NCBI GenBank assembly: GCA_023271485.1
Contig: JALPXT010000057.1
Coordinates: 1-8,711, forward strand
Reading direction: 5' to 3'
Origin: Dehalococcoidia bacterium
GTDB taxonomy: Bacteria; Chloroflexota; Dehalococcoidia; SZUA-161; SpSt-899
Length of the DNA stretch: 8,711 nucleotides
Under the pieces are notes generated by a model, which ran no database searches, was not told where the DNA came from, and saw only the letters and a program-made list of their open reading frames with translations. Made by a program: the position numbers and the translations under genes. This document shows, piece after piece, positions 1 through 5,492 of this stretch (position 1 is the stretch's first letter; each line of letters opens with the position of its first letter).

Positions 1-150
1 AAAGATTCGTGGAAAATAATAATCAGCTGTATCAGTCTTGCCCTTACTGGGTGTGCCATAATCAGTAAAAGCCTTAAACCGGAACATAAAGCTGCGGTTA
101 TTACCCTAGAAGCTTCAGTCCTTGCAGCATTATGGAATAAGCGGGAGTAG
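1..150 (+). CDS. C-terminal part of a possible small lipoprotein, running into the tRNA gene
   Basis: Frame 1 is open from the window edge to a TAG at 148-150, giving 49 residues with no start codon in view. The visible part has a short basic start (KDSWK), a hydrophobic stretch and the sequence LALTGC at residues 13-18, which fits a lipobox with Cys18 as the lipidated residue. A short tail ending in ALWNKRE follows. If real, this would be a small membrane-anchored protein of unknown function on the host side of the junction. Its last 10 bases overlap the 5' end of tRNA-Gly, which is unusual for a host gene, and the antisense strand is also largely open here. The frame may therefore be fortuitous. 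I report it because the lipobox is specific and because nothing else explains the first 140 bases. Confidence 0.28.
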   Translation, partial: KDSWKIIISCISLALTGCAIISKSLKPEHKAAVITLEASVLAALWNKRE

Positions 151-212
151 CTCAGTGGTAGAGCTCCTGCCTTCCAAGCAGGCTGTCGTGGGTTCGAGTC
201 CCATCTCCCGCT
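141..212 (+). tRNA. tRNA-Gly (anticodon TCC)
   Basis: A full cloverleaf can be folded by hand. The acceptor stem is GCGGGAG (141-147) with CTCCCGC (205-211), and the discriminator is T212. The D arm includes GCTC...GAGC. The anticodon stem CCTGC/GCAGG encloses loop CTTCCAA, so the anticodon is TCC. The T arm is GTGGG-TTCGAGT-CCCAT (188-204) with one G-T closing pair. No CCA is encoded, so the 3' end would be added by nucleotidyltransferase. The tyrosine recombinase starts about 90 bases downstream in the same direction, so the 3' part of this tRNA is the probable integration target. Confidence 0.96.
193..212 (+). other. Putative attachment site core (attL) in the 3' end of tRNA-Gly
   Basis: Tyrosine recombinases of integrative elements commonly use the T-loop and 3' half of a tRNA gene as the crossover region, and the integrase lies immediately downstream and co-oriented. 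The tRNA is complete, as expected when the element brings or restores its 3' end. I found no second copy of this 3' sequence elsewhere in the window, so the other attachment site must lie beyond position 8711. The exact core limits are inferred from the family and are not visible here. Confidence 0.35.
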
Positions 213-301
213 CTCGTAGCTATAAAGGGGGAACCTGCCTTACTGAAGAAAAAATCCGGCAGTCAGGCAGGTTGTCCCTCACCGAGAGGAGAGCAAGAAA
301 A

Positions 302-1225
302 ATGAGTGCAGATACATTGCTAAATCGCTATAGGTTGGTGTCGATGTCGGAGGGATTGAGTAATAAAACAATTCAACATGTTATGTCCTCAGTCAGGTAC
401 TTCGACGAGTTCCTGGGGGGCATCGCCGATATAAACAAGGTCACCGCCGATGACCTGCGCGGGTTCATACTGGCGCTGCAACAAAAGAAGACCTGGTCGA
501 ACCGGCCGGAGGTGAATGCCAAACATCAGATGAGTGGTTCGTCAATTAACACTTACTGCCGCGGCGTGAAAGCCTTCTGGAGCTGGTTGAACCGACAGGG
601 TATTATTAACGAAAATCAACTGGCAGTAGTGAAGGCGCCCAAAATCCCCAAGAGATTGCCCAAGGTCTTGACCGAAGAGGAAGTAAAACGAGTACTGGAA
701 GTCGCCAATAGTCCACGAGATCGCGCTATAATTGAAGTACTGCTGGATACCGGGATGCGGTTGAGCGAACTGTCGAATATCAAAATGTCCAATTACAATT
801 ACAAAGCTAGGTCTGTAACAATCGTCGGCAAAGGAGACAAACAGCGACAAGTCTTCTTATCCTTAGATACCACAATCACCATCGGTCTTTACTGGGATGA
901 GAGACCGGAACCGCAATCCGACGACGCTTTGTTCCTAACTGAAGATGGTTATCCCTTAACGGCGGAGCGAATTCAAAAAATACTGGAGAGAATCGGCAAT
1001 CGTGCCGGATTGGCCCAACGATTATCGCCGCATCGACTTCGGCATACCTATGCCACCATGAGCTTGAGACATGGCGCCAACCTGGAACATTTAAGGATCA
1101 CTATGGGGCATACATCGACGAAAGTCACCGAAGTTTATCTGCAATTGAGTAATGCCGATGTGGCAGAAGCACACCGAGAATTCTCACCGGTGGCGAATCT
1201 GGGGAAGAAGAAGCGGCGCGGCTGA
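302..1225 (+). CDS. Tyrosine recombinase (phage-type / XerC-XerD-like integrase)
   Basis: This is a site-specific DNA recombinase that breaks and rejoins DNA through a 3'-phosphotyrosine intermediate, here probably integrating and excising the element at tRNA-Gly. It has 307 residues, the normal size for the family. Residues 1-100 are the helical SAM-like core-binding domain (GLSNKTIQHVMSSVRYFDEF). Residues 120-290 are the catalytic domain with all expected residues: Arg153 in TGMRLSEL, Lys177 in GKGDKQR, His244 and Arg247 in PHRLRH, His270 in MGH, and the nucleophile Tyr279 in EVYLQLS. The basic tail ends GKKKRRG. I chose ATG 302 because it precedes the conserved domain directly and has GAGGAGA upstream. 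The frame is open further 5', through the tRNA, so an upstream non-ATG start (for example TTG 272) cannot be excluded. It converges on the membrane-protein gene. Confidence 0.93.
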   Translation: MSADTLLNRYRLVSMSEGLSNKTIQHVMSSVRYFDEFLGGIADINKVTADDLRGFILALQQKKTWSNRPEVNAKHQMSGSSINTYCRGVKAFWSWLNRQGIINENQLAVVKAPKIPKRLPKVLTEEEVKRVLEVANSPRDRAIIEVLLDTGMRLSELSNIKMSNYNYKARSVTIVGKGDKQRQVFLSLDTTITIGLYWDERPEPQSDDALFLTEDGYPLTAERIQKILERIGNRAGLAQRLSPHRLRHTYATMSLRHGANLEHLRITMGHTSTKVTEVYLQLSNADVAEAHREFSPVANLGKKKRRG

Positions 1226-1241
1226 GTTTCTTTGCTTGACA

Positions 1242-1263
1242 AGCGGATTCCGCTAGATTTTTT
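1242..1263 (+). terminator. Possible weak intrinsic terminator after the integrase
   Basis: AGCGG (1242-1246) and CCGCT (1250-1254) form a 5 bp stem with a 3-base loop, followed after AGA by six T residues (1258-1263). It lies 17 bases after the integrase stop. The stem is short, so efficiency would be modest. Confidence 0.35.
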
Positions 1264-1273
1264 GCAACGTTGC
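1264..1273. repeat. Perfect 10-bp palindrome GCAACGTTGC
   Basis: GCAACGTTGC is self-complementary and sits between the convergent integrase and membrane-protein genes, directly after the T run. It could be a dimeric protein binding site, for example for an excisionase or integrase accessory factor, but nothing in the sequence identifies the partner. The rest of 1274-1377 has three CTAG-centred motifs in total across the region (near 1253, 1303 and 1329) and no gene that I can see. Confidence 0.3.
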
Positions 1274-1377
1274 GACCGCCCCGCAGCGAAAGCGGCACGA
1301 CGACTAGCAGCCCAAGGAACCTAAATCGCTAGTTCGTGGCTTTATCTATGTTATAGGAGTGGTTGTGACGGAGAGTA

Positions 1378-2253
1378 TTATCTCGCTTTGGGCTTCTTGG
1401 GAAAAGGAAACCGCTTTGCCTTCTCTTTTACTTCTTGCGCCGCCTCTTTAGGTGAAGGCACAGCGATTCCTTCGTTCAGGGAAGTTATAGCCTTGTCTAC
1501 TTTCTCTTTGGCCTCCCGTGCCATCTCTGTAGACGCAGCCGCCTTTTCCCTCAAGGCAGCTTTGTAAGCTGCTACAGACGCATCGATCTTTTGCATTTCC
1601 TTGTCCGCCTTCATTATCCCTAAGAATGCCACTACGCCCAAGTCGTCTTGAAGGAGAAAGCGTGGATCCAGTCGACTTCGCCACGTGCCATAGACATAGC
1701 CAAAAATCAAGCCAGCCAGCCAAAGACCCAAGGGAAACCAGCTATCTCCGTTGCCAAAACCTATCCTTGCGAACCGGAACATCAACGCAAAGACTAGTAG
1801 AAAGATGGCGTTAGCACTGATACCTGGTAGTATGGCCTTGGAGATGAGACCTCCTAGTGGCACCCCCTCAGATGTTTGCCTGATCATCGCCCTGTCATGG
1901 AAAGCGTAGGCCACGAAGCGAGTGAGTAGTGCCCCGCTTCTAAAGGCCATAAAAATGCCGGCCGCGCCTCCCAATAACCCTACCACTGCTAACACATCTG
2001 CCGGCCCGCTTTGGACAAAGAAGAACACAACACCAATGACACCCACGAGCAACCATGCAAACTGGAATACCCGGTCAAGCCGCTTGAAATGCCGTTCCTG
2101 TTCAGGGGATACCGCCACCTCCTCCTTGACTAGCTTGCCAACAAGCCCTCCTATTTTCTTGGCGAAAGTCTTCCCCATCGAGATAACCAAATTCAGCCCA
2201 ATAAGTGGGGCCAGCAAGACATTAGCTATTATGCCCGCTATTTCCAATTCCAT
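1378..2253 (-). CDS. Uncharacterised multi-spanning membrane protein with a long basic/helical C-terminal tail
   Basis: I do not recognise a family. From ATG 2253 the protein has 291 residues. I chose this start because GGAGG lies about 10 bases upstream, whereas the earlier in-frame ATG at 2301 would add 16 non-conserved-looking residues. Hydrophobic segments are at roughly residues 6-26, 63-81, 86-104, 146-163 and 173-190, consistent with four or five membrane helices. Residues 215-283 are a charged, Ala/Lys/Glu-rich helix (coiled-coil-like, KADKEMQKIDASVAAYKAAL), and the end is strongly basic (FPFPKKPKAR). The layout suggests an integral membrane protein with a cytoplasmic, possibly nucleic-acid- or partner-contacting tail. 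It is convergent with the integrase and preceded on the minus strand by a promoter-like sequence near 2376-2403. A function in conjugation, exclusion or lysis cannot be told from the sequence. Confidence 0.72.
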   Translation of the reverse strand: MELEIAGIIANVLLAPLIGLNLVISMGKTFAKKIGGLVGKLVKEEVAVSPEQERHFKRLDRVFQFAWLLVGVIGVVFFFVQSGPADVLAVVGLLGGAAGIFMAFRSGALLTRFVAYAFHDRAMIRQTSEGVPLGGLISKAILPGISANAIFLLVFALMFRFARIGFGNGDSWFPLGLWLAGLIFGYVYGTWRSRLDPRFLLQDDLGVVAFLGIMKADKEMQKIDASVAAYKAALREKAAASTEMAREAKEKVDKAITSLNEGIAVPSPKEAAQEVKEKAKRFPFPKKPKAR

Positions 2254-2375
2254 TGTCCTCTGTCCTCCTTCCAAGTTCAGTACATTAGGATTGTGGCGCA
2301 TAACGGTCTAATGTGCACCGTTCAAAGATGGACTCAACAGCCGGAGCTTCGGATCCAAGAATCTGCACACACAGA

Positions 2376-2403
2376 ATTATATTACACTATCCGGCGCTGT
2401 AAT
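2376..2403 (-). promoter_or_regulatory. Putative sigma-70-type promoter for the membrane-protein gene
   Basis: Read on the minus strand, ATTACA (2403-2398) and a perfect TATAAT (2381-2376) are separated by 16 bases. Transcription would start near 2369 and give a leader of about 115 bases before ATG 2253. The -10 box is consensus and the -35 box matches four of six positions. Confidence 0.42.
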
Positions 2404-2452
2404 CATTGAAATGTCCTGAGTTCTGAAGTTCGACTTCCCTGAGCCTTCACTT

Positions 2453-2496
2453 AAAAACTAACCAAACCAGCCCCAGGTCAACGTGGGCAGTTTTTT
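2453..2496. terminator. Possible bidirectional intrinsic terminator
   Basis: GCCCCA (2470-2475) pairs with TGGGC (2484-2488) with one bulge, and the structure is bracketed by AAAAACT (2453-2459) and its reverse complement in AGTTTTTT (2489-2496). A run of A on one side and T on the other is the usual look of a terminator working in both directions. On the minus strand it would end the zinc-ribbon transcript about 120 bases after its stop codon. Confidence 0.42.
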
Positions 2497-2617
2497 CTGA
2501 CGCTGGCCATGTCAAAATATACAGAAGTGGCAGATGCTGCCCCTCTAATATTATCCCGCGCGATACTCTCCGCTGACTTTATTGCCCCGCGATGTCTCCC
2601 CTATAAATATAACTTCC

Positions 2618-3118
2618 CTACTCCTGGTGGCAAAGTAATGAATACTGTTTTCCCGATTGTACCGCTGGAATGTCCGCGAATACATGAGGGTGAATGCCGG
2701 AACAAAGTATGCGAGTTAAGTGTCGCCCTGTCACCGCTACAGTGCCCTGGGCTAACGGAAAACGTTGCGATGGTCCACCACTTGGATAGAATATCAATTC
2801 GATGCTATCTGACGTGACAACCCCTAACTGTATATCTCCGACCTTTTGCCTCAATCGATAAACACTACGTGGTACCGTGTATTCCTCGCTATCGTAGCCT
2901 AAAACGTGTGCTAGGTGTGTGAGGTGGAGCATACTGGAGGTTATCTCCTTCATACGCCGCGTGGGAAGCCTTTTCCTACTGGAGTATTCTTCCGAAATAT
3001 ATTCTGTGTTTGCAGCACTTCCCCGCCAGCCACACGAACTCGCGCCTTCGCACCAAGATATGCCGGCGGCATTGGTAAAAGTAATCCCCCCGCATTTTGG
3101 GCATGTTATCGGTGACAT
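2618..3118 (-). CDS. Zinc-ribbon protein of unknown function
   Basis: The protein has 166 residues. Residues 6-29 form a zinc-ribbon-like knuckle pair: Cys6-x2-Cys9, then Cys23-x5-Cys29 (CPKC ... CEGASSC). The remainder (about 40-166) is a mixed alpha/beta domain that I do not recognise, with a basic patch SRKRLPTRR around 47-55. Zinc ribbons of this sort often bind nucleic acid or mediate protein contacts, so a regulatory or replication-accessory role is possible but inferred. ATG 3118 is supported by GAGGG 6 bases upstream and by a very good minus-strand promoter (TTGACG-17-TATCAT) whose predicted start lies about 30 bases before the ATG. It is divergent from the AbrB-like gene, and the two share one regulatory region, which suggests opposed or coordinated control. 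Confidence 0.7.
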   Translation of the reverse strand: MSPITCPKCGGITFTNAAGISWCEGASSCGWRGSAANTEYISEEYSSRKRLPTRRMKEITSSMLHLTHLAHVLGYDSEEYTVPRSVYRLRQKVGDIQLGVVTSDSIELIFYPSGGPSQRFPLAQGTVAVTGRHLTRILCSGIHPHVFADIPAVQSGKQYSLLCHQE

Positions 3119-3131
3119 TTTTACCCTCGTT

Positions 3132-3161
3132 TTGACAGTGACTCCCTATATCTCACATGAT
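3132..3161 (+). promoter_or_regulatory. Sigma-70-type promoter for the AbrB-like gene and downstream operon
   Basis: A consensus TTGACA (3132-3137) is followed after 18 bases by CATGAT (3156-3161), which matches four of six -10 positions. Transcription would begin near 3168, about 30 bases before ATG 3198. It would drive the regulator and probably the helical protein and helicase genes behind it. Confidence 0.5.
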
Positions 3162-3175
3162 AGCATAAAAGTGAG
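3152..3175. promoter_or_regulatory. Candidate operator over the overlapping promoters
   Basis: CTCAC (3152-3156) and GTGAG (3171-3175) are inverted half-sites separated by 14 bases. They span the -10 boxes of both facing promoters. A dimeric or tetrameric regulator bound here could repress either or both. The AbrB-like protein encoded next door is the obvious candidate, by inference from autoregulation in toxin-antitoxin and AbrB systems. Confidence 0.35.
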
Positions 3176-3185
3176 CTTACGTCAA
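3157..3185 (-). promoter_or_regulatory. Strong sigma-70-type promoter for the zinc-ribbon gene
   Basis: On the minus strand TTGACG (3185-3180) and TATCAT (3162-3157) are spaced by exactly 17 bases; each box matches five of six consensus positions. The predicted start is near 3150, giving a leader of about 32 bases. Its -10 box overlaps the -10 box of the opposing plus-strand promoter. Confidence 0.62.
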
Positions 3186-3197
3186 GGGAGATATGCA

Positions 3198-3419
3198 ATG
3201 AGCAAAAAAGGAACACAAGTTTCAGTTCAGCTTAGACAGGTGAGGAAACAAGGCGGAAGCCTTGTGATTACGTTGCCGGTAGATTTTATTCATCGGCACA
3301 ACATTGAGGAAGGTGACCGACTGCCGGCTATCACCGGTAGCATATTGAAGATCGTGCCCATTACTGAGGAGAAAGACCAGCTCGAAGCATTGACGATAGA
3401 AGAAACGAAGAAGGAATAA
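3198..3419 (+). CDS. AbrB/MazE-type DNA-binding regulator
   Basis: A 73-residue protein with the swapped-hairpin AbrB (SpoVT/MazE) fold signature at residues 9-53. The family pattern is beta-strand, R/K-x-G-G-S-L-V-I-T-L-P, helix, then an (I/L)-x-x-G-D turn: here VRKQGGSLVITLP at 15-27 and NIEEGDRLP at 35-43. Such proteins dimerise and bind DNA as transition-state regulators or as antitoxins. No toxin gene follows: the next gene is a helical protein and then a helicase, so a regulator of the element's replication operon fits better than a toxin-antitoxin pair. ATG 3198 has AAGGGAG upstream, lies about 30 bases after a promoter, and starts just before the domain; the longer open frame upstream only covers the antisense of the zinc-ribbon gene. 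The acidic C-terminal tail (54-73) may mediate partner contacts. Confidence 0.82.
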   Translation: MSKKGTQVSVQLRQVRKQGGSLVITLPVDFIHRHNIEEGDRLPAITGSILKIVPITEEKDQLEALTIEETKKE

Positions 3420-3424
3420 ACCGA

Positions 3425-3454
3425 TGAATGCCCCGCTGGGAAACGGGGCATTCA
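3425..3454 (+). promoter_or_regulatory. Perfect 11-bp hairpin between the regulator and the next gene
   Basis: TGAATGCCCCG (3425-3435) and CGGGGCATTCA (3444-3454) are exact reverse complements around an 8-base loop, starting 6 bases after the AbrB stop codon. No T run follows, so it is not a standard intrinsic terminator. In RNA it would be a stable stem that could protect the upstream message or attenuate read-through to the genes at 3495 and 3901. In DNA it could be a binding site. Confidence 0.55.
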
Positions 3455-3494
3455 CGGAACTGGCAGGCAATCAAGCACCAGGAGGTCAACCTAA

Positions 3495-3920
3495 ATGTCC
3501 AATTGCCTTTATTCACATTATAGCACAAACCGCACGGAAAGTCAAGGTAAATCATCCGAGGAGCGGAACTCCACGCCTCAGTCCTCTGCTATTGCCCTCA
3601 TAATAGATGACGATGAACTGACAGATAGCGAGTTACTACGCTTCACCATGAACCAAGTGGAGGAGATTTGGGAAACCCTAGCCGAGCAGTATTGTCTGTT
3701 AAAGAAAATCAACGAATCGCTCGTCCGCATCGAGGATGTACTCCAAGACATTTCTATTGGCGGGGACGTTTCAAATGTCGAGCAGACCCTGCGCGAAATT
3801 TTAGAGCTGATGCAAAAACGATATGACGACGAAGCAAGAAACGACGGCGACCGGTGGCCACCTGGGCGTTCCCCAAGGAAATCCAAAAAAGGGGGCAGCT
3901 ATGTCAGAATCCAGCCGTGA
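3495..3920 (+). CDS. Small helical (coiled-coil-like) protein of unknown function, upstream of the helicase
   Basis: The 141-residue product matches no family I know. ATG 3495 is well supported: GGAGGT lies at 3481-3486, 8 bases upstream. Residues 1-35 are polar and probably disordered. Residues 45-112 are strongly helical with heptad-like hydrophobic spacing (TMNQVEEIWETLAEQYCLLK, then INESLVRIEDVLQ), interrupted by SIGGDVSN near 87-94. The last 25 residues are basic and Pro/Gly-rich (PPGRSPRKSKKGG). An acidic coiled coil with a basic tail suggests an oligomeric adaptor that can touch DNA. The 3' end overlaps the start of the helicase gene by 20 bases, so translation is probably coupled. This supports a role with the helicase, for example loading or priming, but that is inference only. 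Confidence 0.66.
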   Translation: MSNCLYSHYSTNRTESQGKSSEERNSTPQSSAIALIIDDDELTDSELLRFTMNQVEEIWETLAEQYCLLKKINESLVRIEDVLQDISIGGDVSNVEQTLREILELMQKRYDDEARNDGDRWPPGRSPRKSKKGGSYVRIQP

Positions 3921-5361
3921 TGGCCTTACGATTGAAATACCGGTCAATGTTGATGCATTACAGAAAAAAGAAATTACCCGTCTTGTCCGGGATTATCTGG
4001 TTCAGTCTAACCAAATAAAGGAGAAAACCTATCTCAACGTCAATGCCAAGGATAGGGCTACTCTCGACATCGAATCCTTGATATGCGATCTCTTGAGAGA
4101 GTTTAACTTCAAAACTTTTCGAGACAACGAAGAAATCGTAATTTACCAGGATGGCGTATGGAGGACCGGCGGGGAAGTGTTCATTAAGAATGAGTGCGAG
4201 CGAAGGGTGGGTGTTAAGGACGTTCTAACGACACACAATATCAATGAAATAACAGCTCACATTCAGCGCAGCACTTATGTCGATAGGCGAGATTTCAATA
4301 AAGACAAGTTTACCATCAACCTCCAAAACGGACTCCTCGACGTGCGGACCCGAGAGCTTAAGCCCCACACCACTGAACATCTCTCTACAATCAGGATCCC
4401 CGTTATTTACAATCCCACCGCCGATTGTCCCCGGACCCGACAGTTTTTTGAGGAGATATTACATATGGAGGATATACCTATCATAGAAGAACTGTTCGGT
4501 TATATTTTAATCCCAGATTACACAATCCAAAAGGGCTTTCTCTTCATTGGAGACGGCGCCAACGGAAAGACAGTGCTCTTGAATTTGCTGAAAAACTTTG
4601 TCGGAAAAGACAATTGCGCTAGTATCGCCTGGCAGTCACTGGAGGGACAGCGTTTCGCCAAGGCGGAACTTGAAAGAAAACTGCTAAATATCTACTCCGA
4701 CCTACCTGCACAAAATTTAAGACATGTGAGCGCTTTTAAGATGCTGACAGGCGGCGACCTGATAGGCGCGGAGAGAAAGTTTAAGGACTATTTTCATTTC
4801 GTCAATTTTGCCCGTCTGGTTTTCTCTGCTAACAAGCCCCCTAAGATTGAGAACGAAGACTCTTATGCATTCTGGCGGCGCTGGGTTATTTTGGATTTCC
4901 CCAACAAGTTCAGCGATGAACTGGGAAATAGAGACAAGGATGTACTTTCTAAACTAACAACAGAGGATGAACTTAGCGGCTTGCTGAACATCGCACTAGA
5001 TGGATTGAACAGACTGTTGGAGATTGGGGATTTCTCATATACGCTTTCTGTTGACGCAGTTTCAGAAAAATATATCAAAGCCTCAGATCCTATTCATGCC
5101 TTTGTCTCTGATCGCTGTCAAAATGACATACAGGGATGGATATCAAAAGATGAACTATACGAAGCATATTTGAATTACTGTGAAAAGACAGGCATTCCTA
5201 AAGTGGGCAAGATGTCATTTGGACGTCAACTAATGAACACGCCAGGTGTACGCGTGAAATCAGCCAGAAGGGGGCCGAGAGGTGAACGCCAATGGGGATG
5301 GGAAGGCATCAAGATCAATGAACGAGAGTCTGCTGAAATTGAGCTTCCAGGGTGGTTTTAG
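3901..5361 (+). CDS. D5/P4-type superfamily 3 replicative helicase without a primase domain
   Basis: An ATP-driven DNA helicase of the D5 (poxvirus/phage P4/plasmid) family, which forms hexamers that unwind DNA at the element's origin. The protein has 486 residues. Residues 1-200 are the D5_N region (YQDGVWR at 82-88, INLQNGLLDVRT at 139-150). The ATPase core has Walker A GDGANGKT (217-224), a Walker B-like NIYSDLP (263-269), sensor-1 Asn311 in VFSAN, and arginine-finger candidates Arg326/Arg327 in FWRRW. Residues 393-470 match the usual C-terminal winged-helix region (DPIHAFVSDRC, KDELYEAYLNYCEKTG). Typical P4-like proteins carry an N-terminal primase; none is present here. I chose ATG 3901, with GGGGG just upstream, over the ATG at 3823, whose extra 26 residues lie in the overlap with the preceding gene. 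Confidence 0.93.
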   Translation: MSESSRDGLTIEIPVNVDALQKKEITRLVRDYLVQSNQIKEKTYLNVNAKDRATLDIESLICDLLREFNFKTFRDNEEIVIYQDGVWRTGGEVFIKNECERRVGVKDVLTTHNINEITAHIQRSTYVDRRDFNKDKFTINLQNGLLDVRTRELKPHTTEHLSTIRIPVIYNPTADCPRTRQFFEEILHMEDIPIIEELFGYILIPDYTIQKGFLFIGDGANGKTVLLNLLKNFVGKDNCASIAWQSLEGQRFAKAELERKLLNIYSDLPAQNLRHVSAFKMLTGGDLIGAERKFKDYFHFVNFARLVFSANKPPKIENEDSYAFWRRWVILDFPNKFSDELGNRDKDVLSKLTTEDELSGLLNIALDGLNRLLEIGDFSYTLSVDAVSEKYIKASDPIHAFVSDRCQNDIQGWISKDELYEAYLNYCEKTGIPKVGKMSFGRQLMNTPGVRVKSARRGPRGERQWGWEGIKINERESAEIELPGWF

Positions 5362-5370
5362 ACCCAAAAG

Positions 5371-5410
5371 AAAGAAGTCGGACACCGTAGCTTCAGGTGT
5401 CCGAGTGTCT
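5371..5410. repeat. Origin-like repeat A: hairpin with 9-bp perfect stem
   Basis: TCGGACACC (5378-5386) and GGTGTCCGA (5396-5404) are exact reverse complements around a 9-base loop, ten bases or so after the helicase stop. An imperfect inverted copy lies at 5493-5530. Six T residues at 5414-5419 follow after a 9-base gap, so the structure could also act as a weak terminator for the helicase transcript. Confidence 0.65.
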
Positions 5411-5490
5411 AACTTTTTTCCTATTTAAGGTTTATCGCGCAACATTCACTTAATTAAGGTGATACATGTAGATTAGAACTAGCAAAAATC
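5411..5490. other. AT-rich palindromic core, candidate replication origin
   Basis: By hand count about 70% of these 80 bases are A or T, clearly richer than the neighbouring genes. The stretch holds the palindromes CTTAATTAAG (5449-5458) and TACATGTA (5463-5470) and is flanked by the two inverted hairpin repeats. An AT-rich unwinding region bordered by paired binding sites next to the replicative helicase gene is the usual design of plasmid and phage origins. No experiment or homologue supports this here, so it is an inference. Confidence 0.42.
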
Positions 5491-5492
5491 AT

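Larger units (their letters stand above)
2254..2617. other. Non-coding stretch between two minus-strand genes
   Basis: These 364 bases separate the zinc-ribbon gene from the membrane-protein gene. They contain the minus-strand promoter at 2376-2403, a small hairpin GAAGT-TCG-ACTTC at 2425-2437, and a terminator-like structure at 2453-2496. A plus-strand open frame beginning at 2509 has no ribosome binding site and runs into the antisense of the zinc-ribbon gene, so I do not call it. I see no other gene here. Confidence 0.5.

Noticed and set aside
38..62. Promoter for tRNA-Gly with TTGCCC and CATAAT
   Set aside because: The boxes are only 13 bases apart, too short for a sigma-70 promoter.
122..301. 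Extended N-terminus of the integrase beginning at ATG 122
   Set aside because: It would translate the whole tRNA-Gly gene and adds about 60 residues before the family's normal start; ATG 302 has a usable ribosome binding site and fits the domain limits.
1922..2311. Plus-strand open frame opposite the membrane protein
   Set aside because: Its product is Pro/Thr/Ser-rich, typical of the antisense of hydrophobic coding sequence, and has no start signals.
2509..2817. Plus-strand open frame of 102 codons
   Set aside because: It has no ribosome binding site, low-complexity-free but unfamiliar composition, and its second half is antisense to the better supported zinc-ribbon gene.
2919..3197. Upstream extension of the AbrB-like frame
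   Set aside because: This part is antisense to the zinc-ribbon gene and lies upstream of the plus-strand promoter; the domain and ribosome binding site support ATG 3198.
3578..3886. Minus-strand open frame inside the 141-residue helical gene
   Set aside because: Ser-rich shadow translation; the plus-strand gene has a clear ribosome binding site and operon context.
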